The notes below the pieces were generated by a model. That model was not told where the DNA came from, made no database searches, and saw only the letters and a list, made by a program, of their open reading frames with translations. Of a stretch of DNA of 14,658 nt, positions 1-10,718 are shown piece by piece. The position numbers and the translations under genes are program-made. This DNA is from Bondarzewia mesenterica (Eukaryota > Basidiomycota > Agaricomycetes > Russulales > Bondarzewiaceae), in NCBI GenBank assembly GCA_004802705.1, contig SGPL01000711.1, positions 1 through 14,658 of the forward strand. The letters are read 5' to 3'. Every line of letters starts with the position of its first letter. Position 1 is the stretch's first letter.

Positions 1-270
1 ACGATCACTAATGAATGATCTGCCAGCTCCGTCGAGTATAACCTCTAACTGTGAATTCATACTGTGCCTCATCGAACTGTAACAAAGTCTACCATCTCAA
101 TGCTGCGTCTCCCTCGAGAAATGTGAAATATAGAGGTATGAAGAGTAACCGAACAAGCCTTCGTTGAACGTGTGAGCGCCATACGCACGGCTCGTTCCAC
201 GGTATACATAGCTTGGTATCTCTGTCAATGGTGCACCCGTGTTTCCTACAATCACCAACTTTGTCAGTTG

Positions 271-440
271 ACCGTCCATGCGCTTTCTGGCAGCGCGTCC
301 ACCTTCACATCGCCCACGAGCAGATCCACTGCCTCTGTCGTGCCCATGATCACCATGAAGTGCCCCTCATTGATGCTGATGAGCGCGAAAGAGAACAGAA
401 GTAGGCACTGTTGCGGAACAAAGTTGGGAGAAGAACATGG
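271..440. repeat. Direct repeat, left copy
   Basis: This block aligns without gaps to 663-832, an offset of 392 bp, with 24 mismatches in 170 positions by hand count (about 86 percent identity). In the minus frame that is open across both copies, the mismatches fall 8, 9 and 7 on third, second and first positions, so no frame shows the excess of synonymous change expected of a functional coding duplicate. The ends of the duplication are not sharp by eye. Confidence 0.85.
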
Positions 441-662
441 TCTCTCCTTGACGTCTCCATAATGTTTCGGTCATCAGGTCACCACTATCGAATGCATATT
501 GTCGTTCACCATTTGGTCCGTCACAACCCAGCGTACTGTTCGCATACCGTCGGAAACGTAACACGCTGATTGAGCACCATGCCATATACATCAGACAACT
601 TGACATGTCCCAGTGAAAGAGAAGGACCGACGCACCTATAGTCAACAATCCGACGATCCACC

Positions 663-832
663 ACTGTCCATGCGCTTCCTGGCAGCGCATCCACCGTCAC
701 ATCGCCCACGAGCAGATCTACTACGTCTGTCGTGCCCATGATCACCTTGAACAACCTCTCATCGATGCTGATGAACAGGAAAGAGAATGGAAGTGGACAC
801 TGTTGCGGAACAAAATTGAAAGAAGAACATGT
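663..832. repeat. Direct repeat, right copy
   Basis: Second copy of the 170-bp block at 271-440. Its minus frame stays open from 877 to 521 (118 codons plus stop), including a run with residues FVPQQC, then IMGTT, then LLVGDV. The family is not recognised. It could be an exon of an unknown minus-strand gene, a decayed paralogue, or a non-coding repeat. Confidence 0.85.
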
Positions 833-1018
833 TCTCAGAGAAGGGCCTATGTAGTCTCCCGGGGGCAGAGTAGCCACTCGTCAACCTTCGTGCCTCAGGA
901 TCCTCCTGTCTGACGGCCTATGCTCTGACACCGTCGCCAGAGACCGTAGCGGAGTATTCAGCGGAGTCTCATTGTCCCGAATTGTCTATACTTTCCATTT
1001 TAAGGACACAAAATCCGT

Positions 1019-1025
1019 TATATAA
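1019..1025 (+). promoter_or_regulatory. TATA-like box upstream of RVB1
   Basis: The string TATATAA lies 74 bases before the RVB1 start codon at 1099, a plausible distance for a fungal TATA element with a short 5' leader. Seen by eye only; no transcript evidence is available. Confidence 0.4.
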
Positions 1026-1098
1026 TCTCAGCCACAATTTCGGTAGTGCAGAGACCTTGCAAGCAAGGTGATACGAACTTCTTCTGCCTCCAACCACG

Positions 1099-2800
<1,702 letters not shown>

Positions 2801-3252
2801 TTNNGTGNTTCGGGAGAGGACCATGGTAGGCNAGTGTCGTACAGTGAGTTTTCTCGTTAATAGTCTTCTCCTGCTGACCTCTTCTGCCTGGTTGTGGGTT
2901 TCCAGGTTCGCTGCGTATACTGTACCCNTGTTTNCCAGACTATCAGAATTCTTCTTCTTTTCTNGAGCGAGGACTTGTTTGTTGTAAACTATCTCATGCT
3001 CTTCACGGAAGTTCCCATCTCATCCGATTTACCACAAGTAACTGCCAAACGGGTAGANGTTTTTTTTCTTNNCANACAATGCTCCCCATNCTTTCCCTCT
3101 TATATGCCATTCCTGGTGGATTCTATANCCTTGANCTTACATAGNAACNTCTTTCACAANCTGCATTCTGAATGCNTTTNCGTGCGTTCTTCCATCTATT
3201 CCACCGATCGCAGTTTCCTTCTCATNGCTTTCTTCTATTCTGAGATAGGNNA
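2801..3252. other. 3' flank of RVB1, no gene seen
   Basis: This is pyrimidine-rich sequence with many single N bases. It probably includes the RVB1 3' untranslated region. The open frames across it begin at non-ATG codons and show no recognisable protein. I see no RNA gene. Confidence 0.5.
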
Positions 3253-3924
3253 TTGATTGGGATTGCACATCACACGCCGCCCATTCTATATGCAAGACGC
3301 GCGACTTCCCTCATTCTTCAGTCCGACTCGAACGNGACATCCTACCAAGCGCCATCGACTGTGCGATACGCGCTGGCCAGTTCTCAGTCCTNAGGCACGT
3401 TTGTTCNGTCCAAGCGCACGGGTTCGACGCATCCTGTCAGANCTATTACTGCTTTTGAGTGGGTTAGGGAGAAGGTTCAAAGACATACATCATCGACATT
3501 CTAGAAGACCCAATGACCNTNTCTCATTCCNCGATACAGGACCTGAGAGGTACTCATCTCTCNTTGTTACTAGAGATAGCGGACTTTCCAGGTTGCTTTC
3601 TCCGCNACCATGCTCCAGATTCCGTGCCCNGNCCCGTACCCCACATACGGNTGAACATGTTCTATTCAANCTGTCTCCGCCTTCATTCAACTGTGGNACG
3701 TCCGAAGCGNCCCGGAGTCGTTGAGGAGCTGNAAANGGTAAGTGGACNCTACTGACCAGACTTCACGANCGGTATNATGAGCTCTTGGCGGTACTTGGTG
3801 CACGGCAGAGCAGACAGCTGTGGATGCAGCCTCNTCCTGTCGCATGACTTCTATNACCCCACGCACGAGTTGTGGTCTGACNTGAAAATTCCCCATGGCA
3901 TCATACCATCCCAATAGAGTGAAN
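3253..3924 (+). pseudogene. Coding-like but broken stretch, family unknown
   Basis: Several plus-strand frames look protein-like in succession: 3253-3504 (contains ITAFEWVREKVQ around 3441-3480), a second frame from about 3489 (IIDILEDPM, then LLLEIADFPGCF) and a third around 3738-3845 (LLTRLHERY-like, then ELLAVLGARQ). No pair is joined by a convincing intron, so either indels in this N-rich, low-quality stretch break one gene, or it is a decayed gene, or the resemblance is chance. The N bases do not keep to the third position of any of these frames, unlike in RVB1, which argues against a constrained gene. I recognise no family. Confidence 0.25.
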
Positions 3925-5154
3925 GGATTCTATTCACAACGTCTAGGGGAAGATGATGGCCATTTAGGAATACGAAGTGGACACGAGTCGCAGCTTCTAT
4001 GAGGATAGGTCAGTCTCGCACGTTTCAAGTTACGTAGGTCATATGCTCTGCCGGTTCTTTTCTCTGGCTCATTTGAAGTTGGCTGAATCCAGTGTTCTAC
4101 TCACAGGTCATGCGACGTTCGTGGGGAGGGTGCAACGATCTGTCACGAGGCGTACTGCTGTGTCGAAACAATGTTCCCGCCTCCTTGTGGACAAACTCCG
4201 TCTTAGATCCACGCGAATATACCTCCGCAGAAAGATAACGGCCGCTGGGTATCGTTGTATGGAGTCTCACCTATGAGGAAGGTTCCTGGCAGGAACAAGT
4301 ATGATCGTGTTTCCTTGTAAAATCGATCAAGATCTGACCTATGTATAGCTACTAATAGATATGTCGGAGGTGGTGTCGGGAAGCCTGCGCCGGTGAGGAT
4401 CAGCACAGTGATTGTCATCATCATTCGTCGAGCTGACAAGTCTAGTCCGACTATATCCTGATGTCGAAAATAAGGCGGCCCAGGGCTGCAGGCGCTTCAA
4501 CATCACCCGACGAGGGTGTTCCGGTGGTGCCTGTGGTCCGAGCAGTGTTTTTCAGCGATGGGATGATTATGAATGCACGAGTATGACAGGGACCTCGGGC
4601 AGGTATTCCGTTTCTTCGGCGCTGGCCTCAGTATTAAGTGAAGACGACCAAAAGGGGACGCTCCTCAGCTGATCTGGGGAGCGGCTTCGCTTTGCTGATC
4701 AAGAATATGACTTTTTTTGTGATTGCGTAGGGCGCGGGCCCCGTGTACCGACAAGTCACCCCCTTTGGTTTCACAGGACTCTCTGGGCATATACAAAGGA
4801 CTTAGCATGAGGCCCGCCGCCGCCAGCCTGAGGGACACAGACACAGACGCCACGTCGGCGCACTTAAAATGCGCGGTTGCGGGAATTGGGAGAGATGGGA
4901 TCCCGTTCCTGTCCTATATCAAACGGTTCTGGACACGTCGCTGCATCTTCGAGAAGTCTGCTTTCACTGACCGAAGGAGGACCACTTTGTAGTGCTTCTT
5001 CACACTAGGAAAGGGAGGGCCATTCTGTGCCATATTTGGCAGGCTCCCTGTCCCCATAGAAAAGCAGAGACATCAAGGCCAGAATTTGATTGTCCTTCCC
5101 CCACTATCTGTCCTCCATCCTCATATTCGGTAACGCTTCTGAGTGCCCTTCACC
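3925..5154. other. Stretch without a supported gene
   Basis: The stretch is N-free. The best coding-like piece is the plus frame 4110-4304, which follows a plausible acceptor (tcacag, 4101-4106) and is open except for one TAA at 4236-4238. Its residues, such as VPASLWTNSVLDP and RPLGIVVWSLTYEE, look protein-like but match no family I know. Farther right are short frames only, including 4461 onward (about 41 residues). A long A/T-poor, purine/pyrimidine-mixed stretch at 4740-5150 gives no gene. I see no repeat, RNA gene or mobile element. Confidence 0.4.
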
Positions 5155-5907
5155 ATGACCATTGGGGGTCCTCCCGCAGCTTATTTTTTCGAGGACCGCA
5201 GTGGCCTCGTAGCCAACTCCGACTTTGACGAGGTGTACGACCGCATGTTCTTGCGTGTCTCCTCTACCCCACAGCGGACGCAAAATGCGGGTTACATGAT
5301 TTATGACATGGGACATCGGTCTACAAGTCACGGCGATCGACACCACTATTATCGCGAGCCTGCTATCATTCTTGATTTTGGCCCGAACGGTGCACTCGGC
5401 ACAATGTGGTTCACGCGAAATTCCTCGTCTGTGCCGATGCACCAGTACTTGCGCAAGGTCTCGTTCTTTGGAGGGTGAGCCGTGCCCCGCCATTTCGGCA
5501 CGTTCTGGGGCTGACCAGATGTTGCCAGGACCCTGTTCAGAAAGTTCAAGGCTTCTGATGGAAAAGAGTACAGATGGGGCCATCGTATGGTTGCTGATCA
5601 AGAGTGGACGGTGAGGACACTGAACGGTGTTTTCAAATACACAGGCTGATCTTCATACCCATCCAGTGCCTCGACGCCGATAATATCCTCGTCGCTCACT
5701 ACAACCTCAAGCCTCCAGACCGACCTGCTTACGGCACGTCGGGAAATGTCCTCACGATCTATGAAACATTCGTACACTTATCAATCGGTAAGTAGCGGTG
5801 CCTTGCCCGTCCCATGATCGCCCGCTCACCCCACATTCGTTCCACCTATTTCAGAGCTTTTGACATCCTTGTGCATCATGCGGCACATTGCGCAGCACAA
5901 TTTGTGA
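5155..5907 (+). CDS. DUF6593-like basidiomycete protein of unknown function
   Basis: Four exons join in frame: 5155-5474, 5529-5610, 5667-5787, 5855-5907, giving 191 residues; introns are 54, 56 and 67 nt with gtgagc, gtgagg and gtaagt donors. The start is the ATG at 5155, which opens the conserved-looking N-terminus MTIGGPPAAYFF. Recognisable family features: FRKFKASDGKEYRW (about residues 110-123), QEWTC across the second intron (about 131-135), a HYNLKPPDRPAYG segment (about 144-156) and a helical C-terminus ending MRHIAQHNL. These match my memory of a family frequent in Agaricomycetes and annotated as DUF6593; the assignment is from recall, not a search. There is no signal peptide or membrane segment, so it is probably cytosolic. 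No biochemical function is known to me. It stands alone, with gene-free flanks on both sides, and carries no N bases. Confidence 0.8.
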
Positions 5908-7113
5908 TCTCCCACGCGCAGCTCTGTGAGCTGTCCCAAAATCATCTGCACTCACTGTACTCTCGTCTTCTTTAATTCTTGTCGCCACCGGACCTTGCAG
6001 GACTCAGTCATGTATGTATGTACTTGTCATGTTGTATCACACCACGGCTCTTGCACATGAAAACCGAGGTAGGCAGTGCGCCTCCTCAGCACTGCGGAAA
6101 CCCTGATTATGATGGCGCCGCCACCGAAGGGCACCTGCACTCGCTGACCAGAACCGCACTACTTGGGCCTGGTCAATAGATGTGGGGTGTAAGTGGAGCT
6201 TGCCGAGAGATAAGTGAGTGAGAAAGAAGTCTTGAGAGAACATTCAGAAATGCTCGTTTTGGTAGGTTGTCCTCATGCAAGTGTCGATAGTGCTAGCCTC
6301 GTGGCCTCTCGAGACCCTTCGCACTCTGCACTGAGTACCCAGGCTTGAGAAATTCAGAAGGACCAGGAACTGCCGGGGTCTCCTGGAAGCTGGAGCGCAG
6401 CGCCGCGGCAACGTTGCGTGTTATGGCTTTGTCGTCTCTTAGAAATTTGATTTTAAAAGGCGAGCTCTGAACGATGAAGCTGATATATATATATGGCTCA
6501 TTGCGAGGAGGCAAGCAAGAACGATGAGACCTTCGCTGATCATGGCAAGGAATCCGATTGNAGGACTCCAGAATCTTGGCGAATGAGGTTTTTCTGTGTA
6601 TTTTTTTTTGTTAGACTTTGTCGAAAACCGCCCTCAAATGGAAAAAGAATTGAAGTGGTGATTTTGGGATCAAGCTTGTTCTGAATGTACACTAGGGGAG
6701 ACGCTTCGTTCATTATCGGTTACTAGACAATCAGTACCTAACTTACATGTATGATGCTGATACCGAAGTAAGTATTGCAAGAATCTCGAATCTCTGATAG
6801 CACATCAGAACTGTACGCNGGAAGGAGAGAACTACAGAATTAGTCCCTATATCAATGTAAGATCTCACCACTGCAGACGTCTGATAGCAGATCAAAAACG
6901 CCGCAAGAGTGTCAGAAGTAATTGTCAAAGGATGGAATGAGAGGTCATGACAAGAAATCTGCACGGAAGAAACCCTACGGCTGAAAATACTGGACCCACG
7001 ATGTTGTCAGAATATCTGGGATGTTTGACAAGACATTGATTGTGGGGCTGTCGGAAAACTTGTTCACCTCCGATGCACTGACGTATTGTCGTATGCCAGT
7101 CAGATATGGCACC
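5908..7113. other. Stretch without a supported gene
   Basis: This lies between the 3' ends of the DUF6593-like gene (+) and the F-box gene (-), so it should hold both 3' untranslated regions. A minus frame, 6514 to 6172, is open except for one TAG at 6293-6295 but has no recognisable family and no clear start. Other content is simple: an (AT)6 run at 6483-6494, a T-run near 6601 and two N bases. I see no RNA gene or mobile element. Confidence 0.45.
6483..6494. repeat. (AT)6 microsatellite
   Basis: Six AT units in a row, in intergenic sequence. Confidence 0.9.
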
Positions 7114-8561
7114 TTATTCGCCCATTGGGGGGGTATGCAAGTGAATGCGCTTCAGAGGGCGACCAGCTGCCGCCCGATTGGAGACAATTGTCCTCAATCT
7201 CTGCGGAGAAAACCGGAGGTGTGTCTGGCTTTCCGTGGTAGTCGTTTCCATGACGTACATGACGAGGTCCTCAAGGTGAGGCAGCAGCGAGCCGTCGTCG
7301 GCCAGAACCATGAGGGGGTTTTTTGGATTGTCGGCAATGATGGTGAATTTCCTCACAAACNGCATCTGTTCCAGAATTGATCTCCACCGAGAGAGCGGGC
7401 GAAAAANGGCCCCTACACGGCCAAGGTCCACAGACAACATATAGATAAGAGTGGGATCGAACACCCCGCAATGCAATATATCGGATAGCTGAATGTCACT
7501 TTCAATATGGTACATGCATCCGGAGGTTCGATCCTCTCTGAGCAAGTAGAAAGACATNTCGTNCGGCCTCCATTGACGAGTCAACTCGGTCACATTGACC
7601 NTATGGTTATACGGTATTGACCGTAGGTGGTGAGGAACCTCGCCATAGGGATTAGGACAGACAGAGATTTGAATGAACACAGATGGACGGAGAATCAGGT
7701 AAGCCAAGACGGTCGCGATAAGANGTGAATCATCCATTTCCAGGACAAGAACTCGGAGATGGTCCAGAGCCCCCGAAGCAAGATGTTCACTATTAATGTA
7801 TCTGGGATCCCAACTGCGTATGACTAGGACCTCGAGGAGAGGATTATCGGACAGGAAGAATAGNAGGGTGGGAATGGAAATAGAGGCGTCACTTCCCGGC
7901 GAGCATAGAGAGAGATGNGTGAGACCCCCCAAGCGGTCCGCCCATGACATTGAGGAGAAGTCTTTGAGACGCAGGCATCTCAGACTCGGCATCTCAAAGA
8001 TAGTGAGTAGCTCATGGTCATTCGAACCTGANGAAACAGTCTCAAGCGCGAAATACTCCAATNGAGGCATGCTGAGAGGTGACTGCAGCTCATGTTGAGT
8101 GCGACTCGAACCTTCTAGGTGACAATATCGCATTATACGCGAGTGTCGTGATAAANCATGCATAAATGCCGCCGAGTTGCTGACATCGAGGGTAGCAAAG
8201 CAAGTGAAAGAGCGCGATCGCTCAAGGCAAGTGTCGATCAGCTTCCACGCGTTTTCCGTCAAGGACCACGGGAATTCGATTGTTACCGAGTTGATAAGAT
8301 CGCGTCACATTCCCGCCAGAACTGGCATACGTGCGATAGTTTCAGAATCCGTCGAGCATGCACATAATATTGAAGTGGTGCTGGNTCAAGACGGCTCCTN
8401 ATTCCGAAATGTTTGGATNTCGAGTATTTTGGAAGCGAAAGATCGAGTATATAACCTAGTATTTCGATGGNCAATCGATTGCCTGGAAAAATCGCGTTTT
8501 NNATGACCNCGAGGGTCGTTCGAACCAGTTGAATCTGTACAACGTCGCGTGGCCGAGGCAC
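7114..8561 (-). CDS. F-box domain protein with an apparent frameshift
   Basis: The frame 8561 to 8283 holds an F-box-like segment: NRLxIEILGYILDLSL near the start, then ILKLSHVCQFWREC near the end, the usual agaric F-box layout with an insert. A second frame, open from 8304 to 7114 (about 396 residues), continues naturally (NSVTIEFPWSL, then CLERS) and has leucine-rich-repeat-like text such as LRCLRLKDF and LEYFALETV. The two frames overlap at 8283-8304 with no room for an intron, so a one-base indel (real or a sequencing error) separates them. F-box proteins of this type are thought to bind SKP1 and present substrates to a cullin-1 ubiquitin ligase; the substrate is unknown. The true start is unclear, since no ATG sits in frame above 8561 before a TGA near the N-rich 8580. 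Eleven N bases in the long part fall on third, second and first positions 4, 5 and 2 times, showing no constraint. This could be a pseudogene or a fast-evolving gene. Confidence 0.65.
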
Positions 8562-8802
8562 GATCAGCGTTAGCGCCGNCNTTCAAGCAGAAGCTACGAT
8601 ACAAANCTCGTGGACATGGGAACCATATTCCATGCGTAATCTTGAAGGTATCATGAATAAGCACGAGCATTTGTTGGTTTAGAGAAAGAGGGAGATAGGA
8701 TAAGCTTACTCGTGATTGTATTTTAAGTCCGTCTGAGCTAGTTTCCGAGCTAAGGCTTCAAGCAATTCGCGAGTCGAGGNTTTATTTGGTGAAGACATCT
8801 AG

Positions 8803-8818
8803 GCCGATTGATATCGGC
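8803..8818. repeat. Short inverted repeat
   Basis: A 6-bp perfect inverted repeat (gccgat / atcggc) with a 4-nt spacer lies just upstream of a TATA-like box in the divergent region between the F-box and AsnRS genes. It could be a factor-binding site; a palindrome this short may be chance. Confidence 0.35.
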
Positions 8819-8824
8819 TTCAGA

Positions 8825-8830
8825 TATAAA
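8825..8830 (+). promoter_or_regulatory. TATA-like box upstream of mitochondrial AsnRS
   Basis: TATAAA followed by an A-run, 149 bases before the ATG at 8974. The interval 8562-8973 is the only upstream space for the divergent F-box and AsnRS genes, so it probably contains the promoters of both. N bases occur only in its left part, up to 8780. Confidence 0.4.
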
Positions 8831-8873
8831 AAAAAGGACTCAAACGATTTCTACGTACCTCCGTGCAGTCGCG

Positions 8874-8939
8874 ATGGGGGAAAGGAGGGGAAAGGGCCGC
8901 GGTCACGACAGTCACATCGTCACGGCAAAATTCAAGTGA
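8874..8939 (+). promoter_or_regulatory. Possible upstream ORF in the AsnRS leader
   Basis: An ATG at 8874 opens a 21-codon frame rich in Arg, Lys and Gly that ends at TGA 8937-8939, 34 bases before the AsnRS start and out of frame with it. If transcription starts at the TATA-like box at 8825, this ATG would be in the leader and could lower translation of the main frame. Whether the transcript includes it is unknown. Confidence 0.3.
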
Positions 8940-8973
8940 CTTTGCCATTTGGGCAGGCCCATTGCTCCCGACA

Positions 8974-10531
8974 ATGTTCAAGCGTTTCGCGTCAACATCC
9001 ACAGGCCGACTACAGCCCACCATTCGCCAAGTCCTTGTTCTTAAGCCCACCAATGAGAATATATATGTTAACGGATGGGTCAAGTCCGTGCGCCTCCAGA
9101 AACGCGTCGCGTTCGCGATGATTCAAGACGGAACGTCTGCGCAGAGCCTGCAGGCCGTGTTCACGAATCCCAGTCTTGCGAGCGGGTGCGTCACTATGCG
9201 ATTCCTAGAGTGGCTGTAGCCGTAAACTGAAGCGTGCGCATTCCAGCTTGACGAATGGAGCGAGCGTTCGGTTGACTGGGAGATTGAGCGAGAGTCCTGG
9301 AGCTGGGCAAGAGAAGGAGCTGCAGGTGGAGTCATTGGACATACTAGGGACATGCGACCCTGCGGTGAGTACGACATATTCTATTTATTTATTTCTAGAG
9401 ATGATTCGATACCTTTGGATCAGAAATACCCTATCCAAAAGCAGACCATGTCTGTAGACTATCTCCGAGACCATGCACACCTCAGACCGCGCACAGATGC
9501 CACAGGGAGCATGTTACGGCTTCGGGACCAGACCATGCGGTCCCTGCATGACTATTTCAATGTGAGTCGTAAGGCTCCATTTGCAAATGACTATTGAGGG
9601 GATGTTACAGCGAAACGATTTCTGTTATGCACACACGCCCATCATCACCTCCAGTGACGCCGAAGGCGCGGGCTCCACTTTCCGAATAGCACCCATCACG
9701 ACAGAACCACCACCTCACCCGCACGAGTTCTTTTCCCAACCGGCCTACCTCACCGTGTCGTCCCAGCTACACCTCGAAGCCCTCGCGAACGCGGTATCGA
9801 GAGTGTGGACTCTGTCCCCATGTTTCCGCGCGGAGCGTTCGCAGACGAACCGCCATCTCGCCGAGTTCTGGATGCTCGAAGCCGAGTGGGCGTTCACGCG
9901 TGATGTGCACGATCTCTGCCAAGTCGTCGAGGACTCGCTCAAGGACGTCCTGCGATCTGACAGCCCCGATCGACAGGCGCTGTGGAAGAACGGGGACGCG
10001 TCAAAACGGGCCATGCTCGATGCCGCGTTGAACGAGACCTGGACTCGAATGTCGTACAGCGACGCGGTCCGAGAGTTGCAGAGGCACGATACGACCGCGC
10101 CTGGGGAGTTCAAGTTCAAACCTGAATGGGGCAAGGGGCTGCAGAGCGAGCACGAGCGCTGGTTATCTGAAAAATTGGTCGGGGGGCCGGTGTTTGTTGT
10201 CGATTACCCCGCGGAGATCAAGCCATTTTACATGCGCCTGAACGAGGACGGTCGGACCGCGGCTTGTTTCGACCTCCTCGTGCCGCACGTCGGGGAGTTG
10301 GTCGGTGGATCCCTTCGCGAAGAACGATTGGATATGCTGGAGCAATCTTTCGAAAAACATCGGTTGGATAGGGCTGCGTATGGGTGGTACTTGGATTTGC
10401 GGAAGTATGGGGGTGCGCCGCATGGAGGTTTTGGAATGGGCTTTGAGCGGTTGATCAGCTGGATTGGAGGGATCGAGAACGTGAGGGAGTGTATCCCCAT
10501 GCCGCGGTGGGCAGGCAGGATGTTGCTTTAG
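8974..10531 (+). CDS. SLM5: Mitochondrial asparaginyl-tRNA synthetase (class IIb)
   Basis: Exons 8974-9185, 9247-9364, 9424-9561 and 9611-10531 join in frame to 462 residues, close to the usual length of the organellar enzyme and much shorter than the cytosolic form with its N-terminal extension. It charges mitochondrial tRNA-Asn with asparagine. Order: a basic, hydroxylated N-terminus (MFKRFASTSTGRL) fitting a mitochondrial targeting peptide; an OB-fold anticodon-binding domain (IYVNGWVKSVR from about residue 30, VAFAMIQDG about 45-53); the linker YPIQKQ and HLRPRTDA; then the class II catalytic core with motif 2 FRAER (about 228) and RHLAEFWMLEAEW, and motif 3 GMGFERL (about 431-437). The RHLAEF form and the ENVRECIPMPR end favour AsnRS over AspRS, LysRS or the AsnA-type enzyme. 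The first in-frame ATG is 8974. The second intron's acceptor was set at 9422-9423 because it alone keeps the KYPIQKQ frame. TSR3 follows on the same strand after 187 bases. Confidence 0.95.
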
Positions 10532-10718
10532 ACCCTTTTGTAGACTTTGATCTGTTTTGAATTGAATTCACCTCCTGAACACTACTCAGTTCTTTCTTTC
10601 CTTTGCCTTTTCCTTACCCAGGATGACCGAGACGTAGCGTCGCGCGTGGTACACGTGATGAGACATTCGTGTCATGTGCTTTCTCCTCCTTGTCATTCAC
10701 GTTCACCGCCCAAAAGTC

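Larger units (their letters stand above)
1..1018. other. Stretch without a supported gene, holding a direct duplication
   Basis: I find no gene here that I can support. The main content is a direct repeat of about 170 bp (271-440 and 663-832), described separately. On the minus strand each copy leaves a reading frame open: 877 to 521 for the right copy (no ATG at its upstream end, only GTG) and 470 to 264 for the left copy, where a TGA at 264-266 cuts the frame. The two peptides align with 43 of 56 identical residues, but I recognise no family, and the differences between copies show no bias to third codon positions. I therefore treat the frames as unconstrained. Confidence 0.5.

Noticed and set aside
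3977..4276. Plus frame of 99 codons
   Set aside because: It begins at GTG, has an unconvincing basic composition and competes with a more protein-like frame over the same bases.
6172..6514. Minus frame open over about 340 bases apart from one TAG
   Set aside because: No family, no clear start or splice sites, and it lies where the F-box gene's 3' untranslated region is expected.
6796..6896. Two similar short strings (tctgatagcacatc and tctgatagcagatc), the first part of a small palindrome
   Set aside because: Too short and isolated to call a repeat family, terminal repeat or regulatory site.
9745..10423. Long minus-strand open frames opposite the AsnRS catalytic exon
   Set aside because: They are antisense shadows of a well-supported GC-rich exon with conserved class II synthetase motifs on the plus strand.
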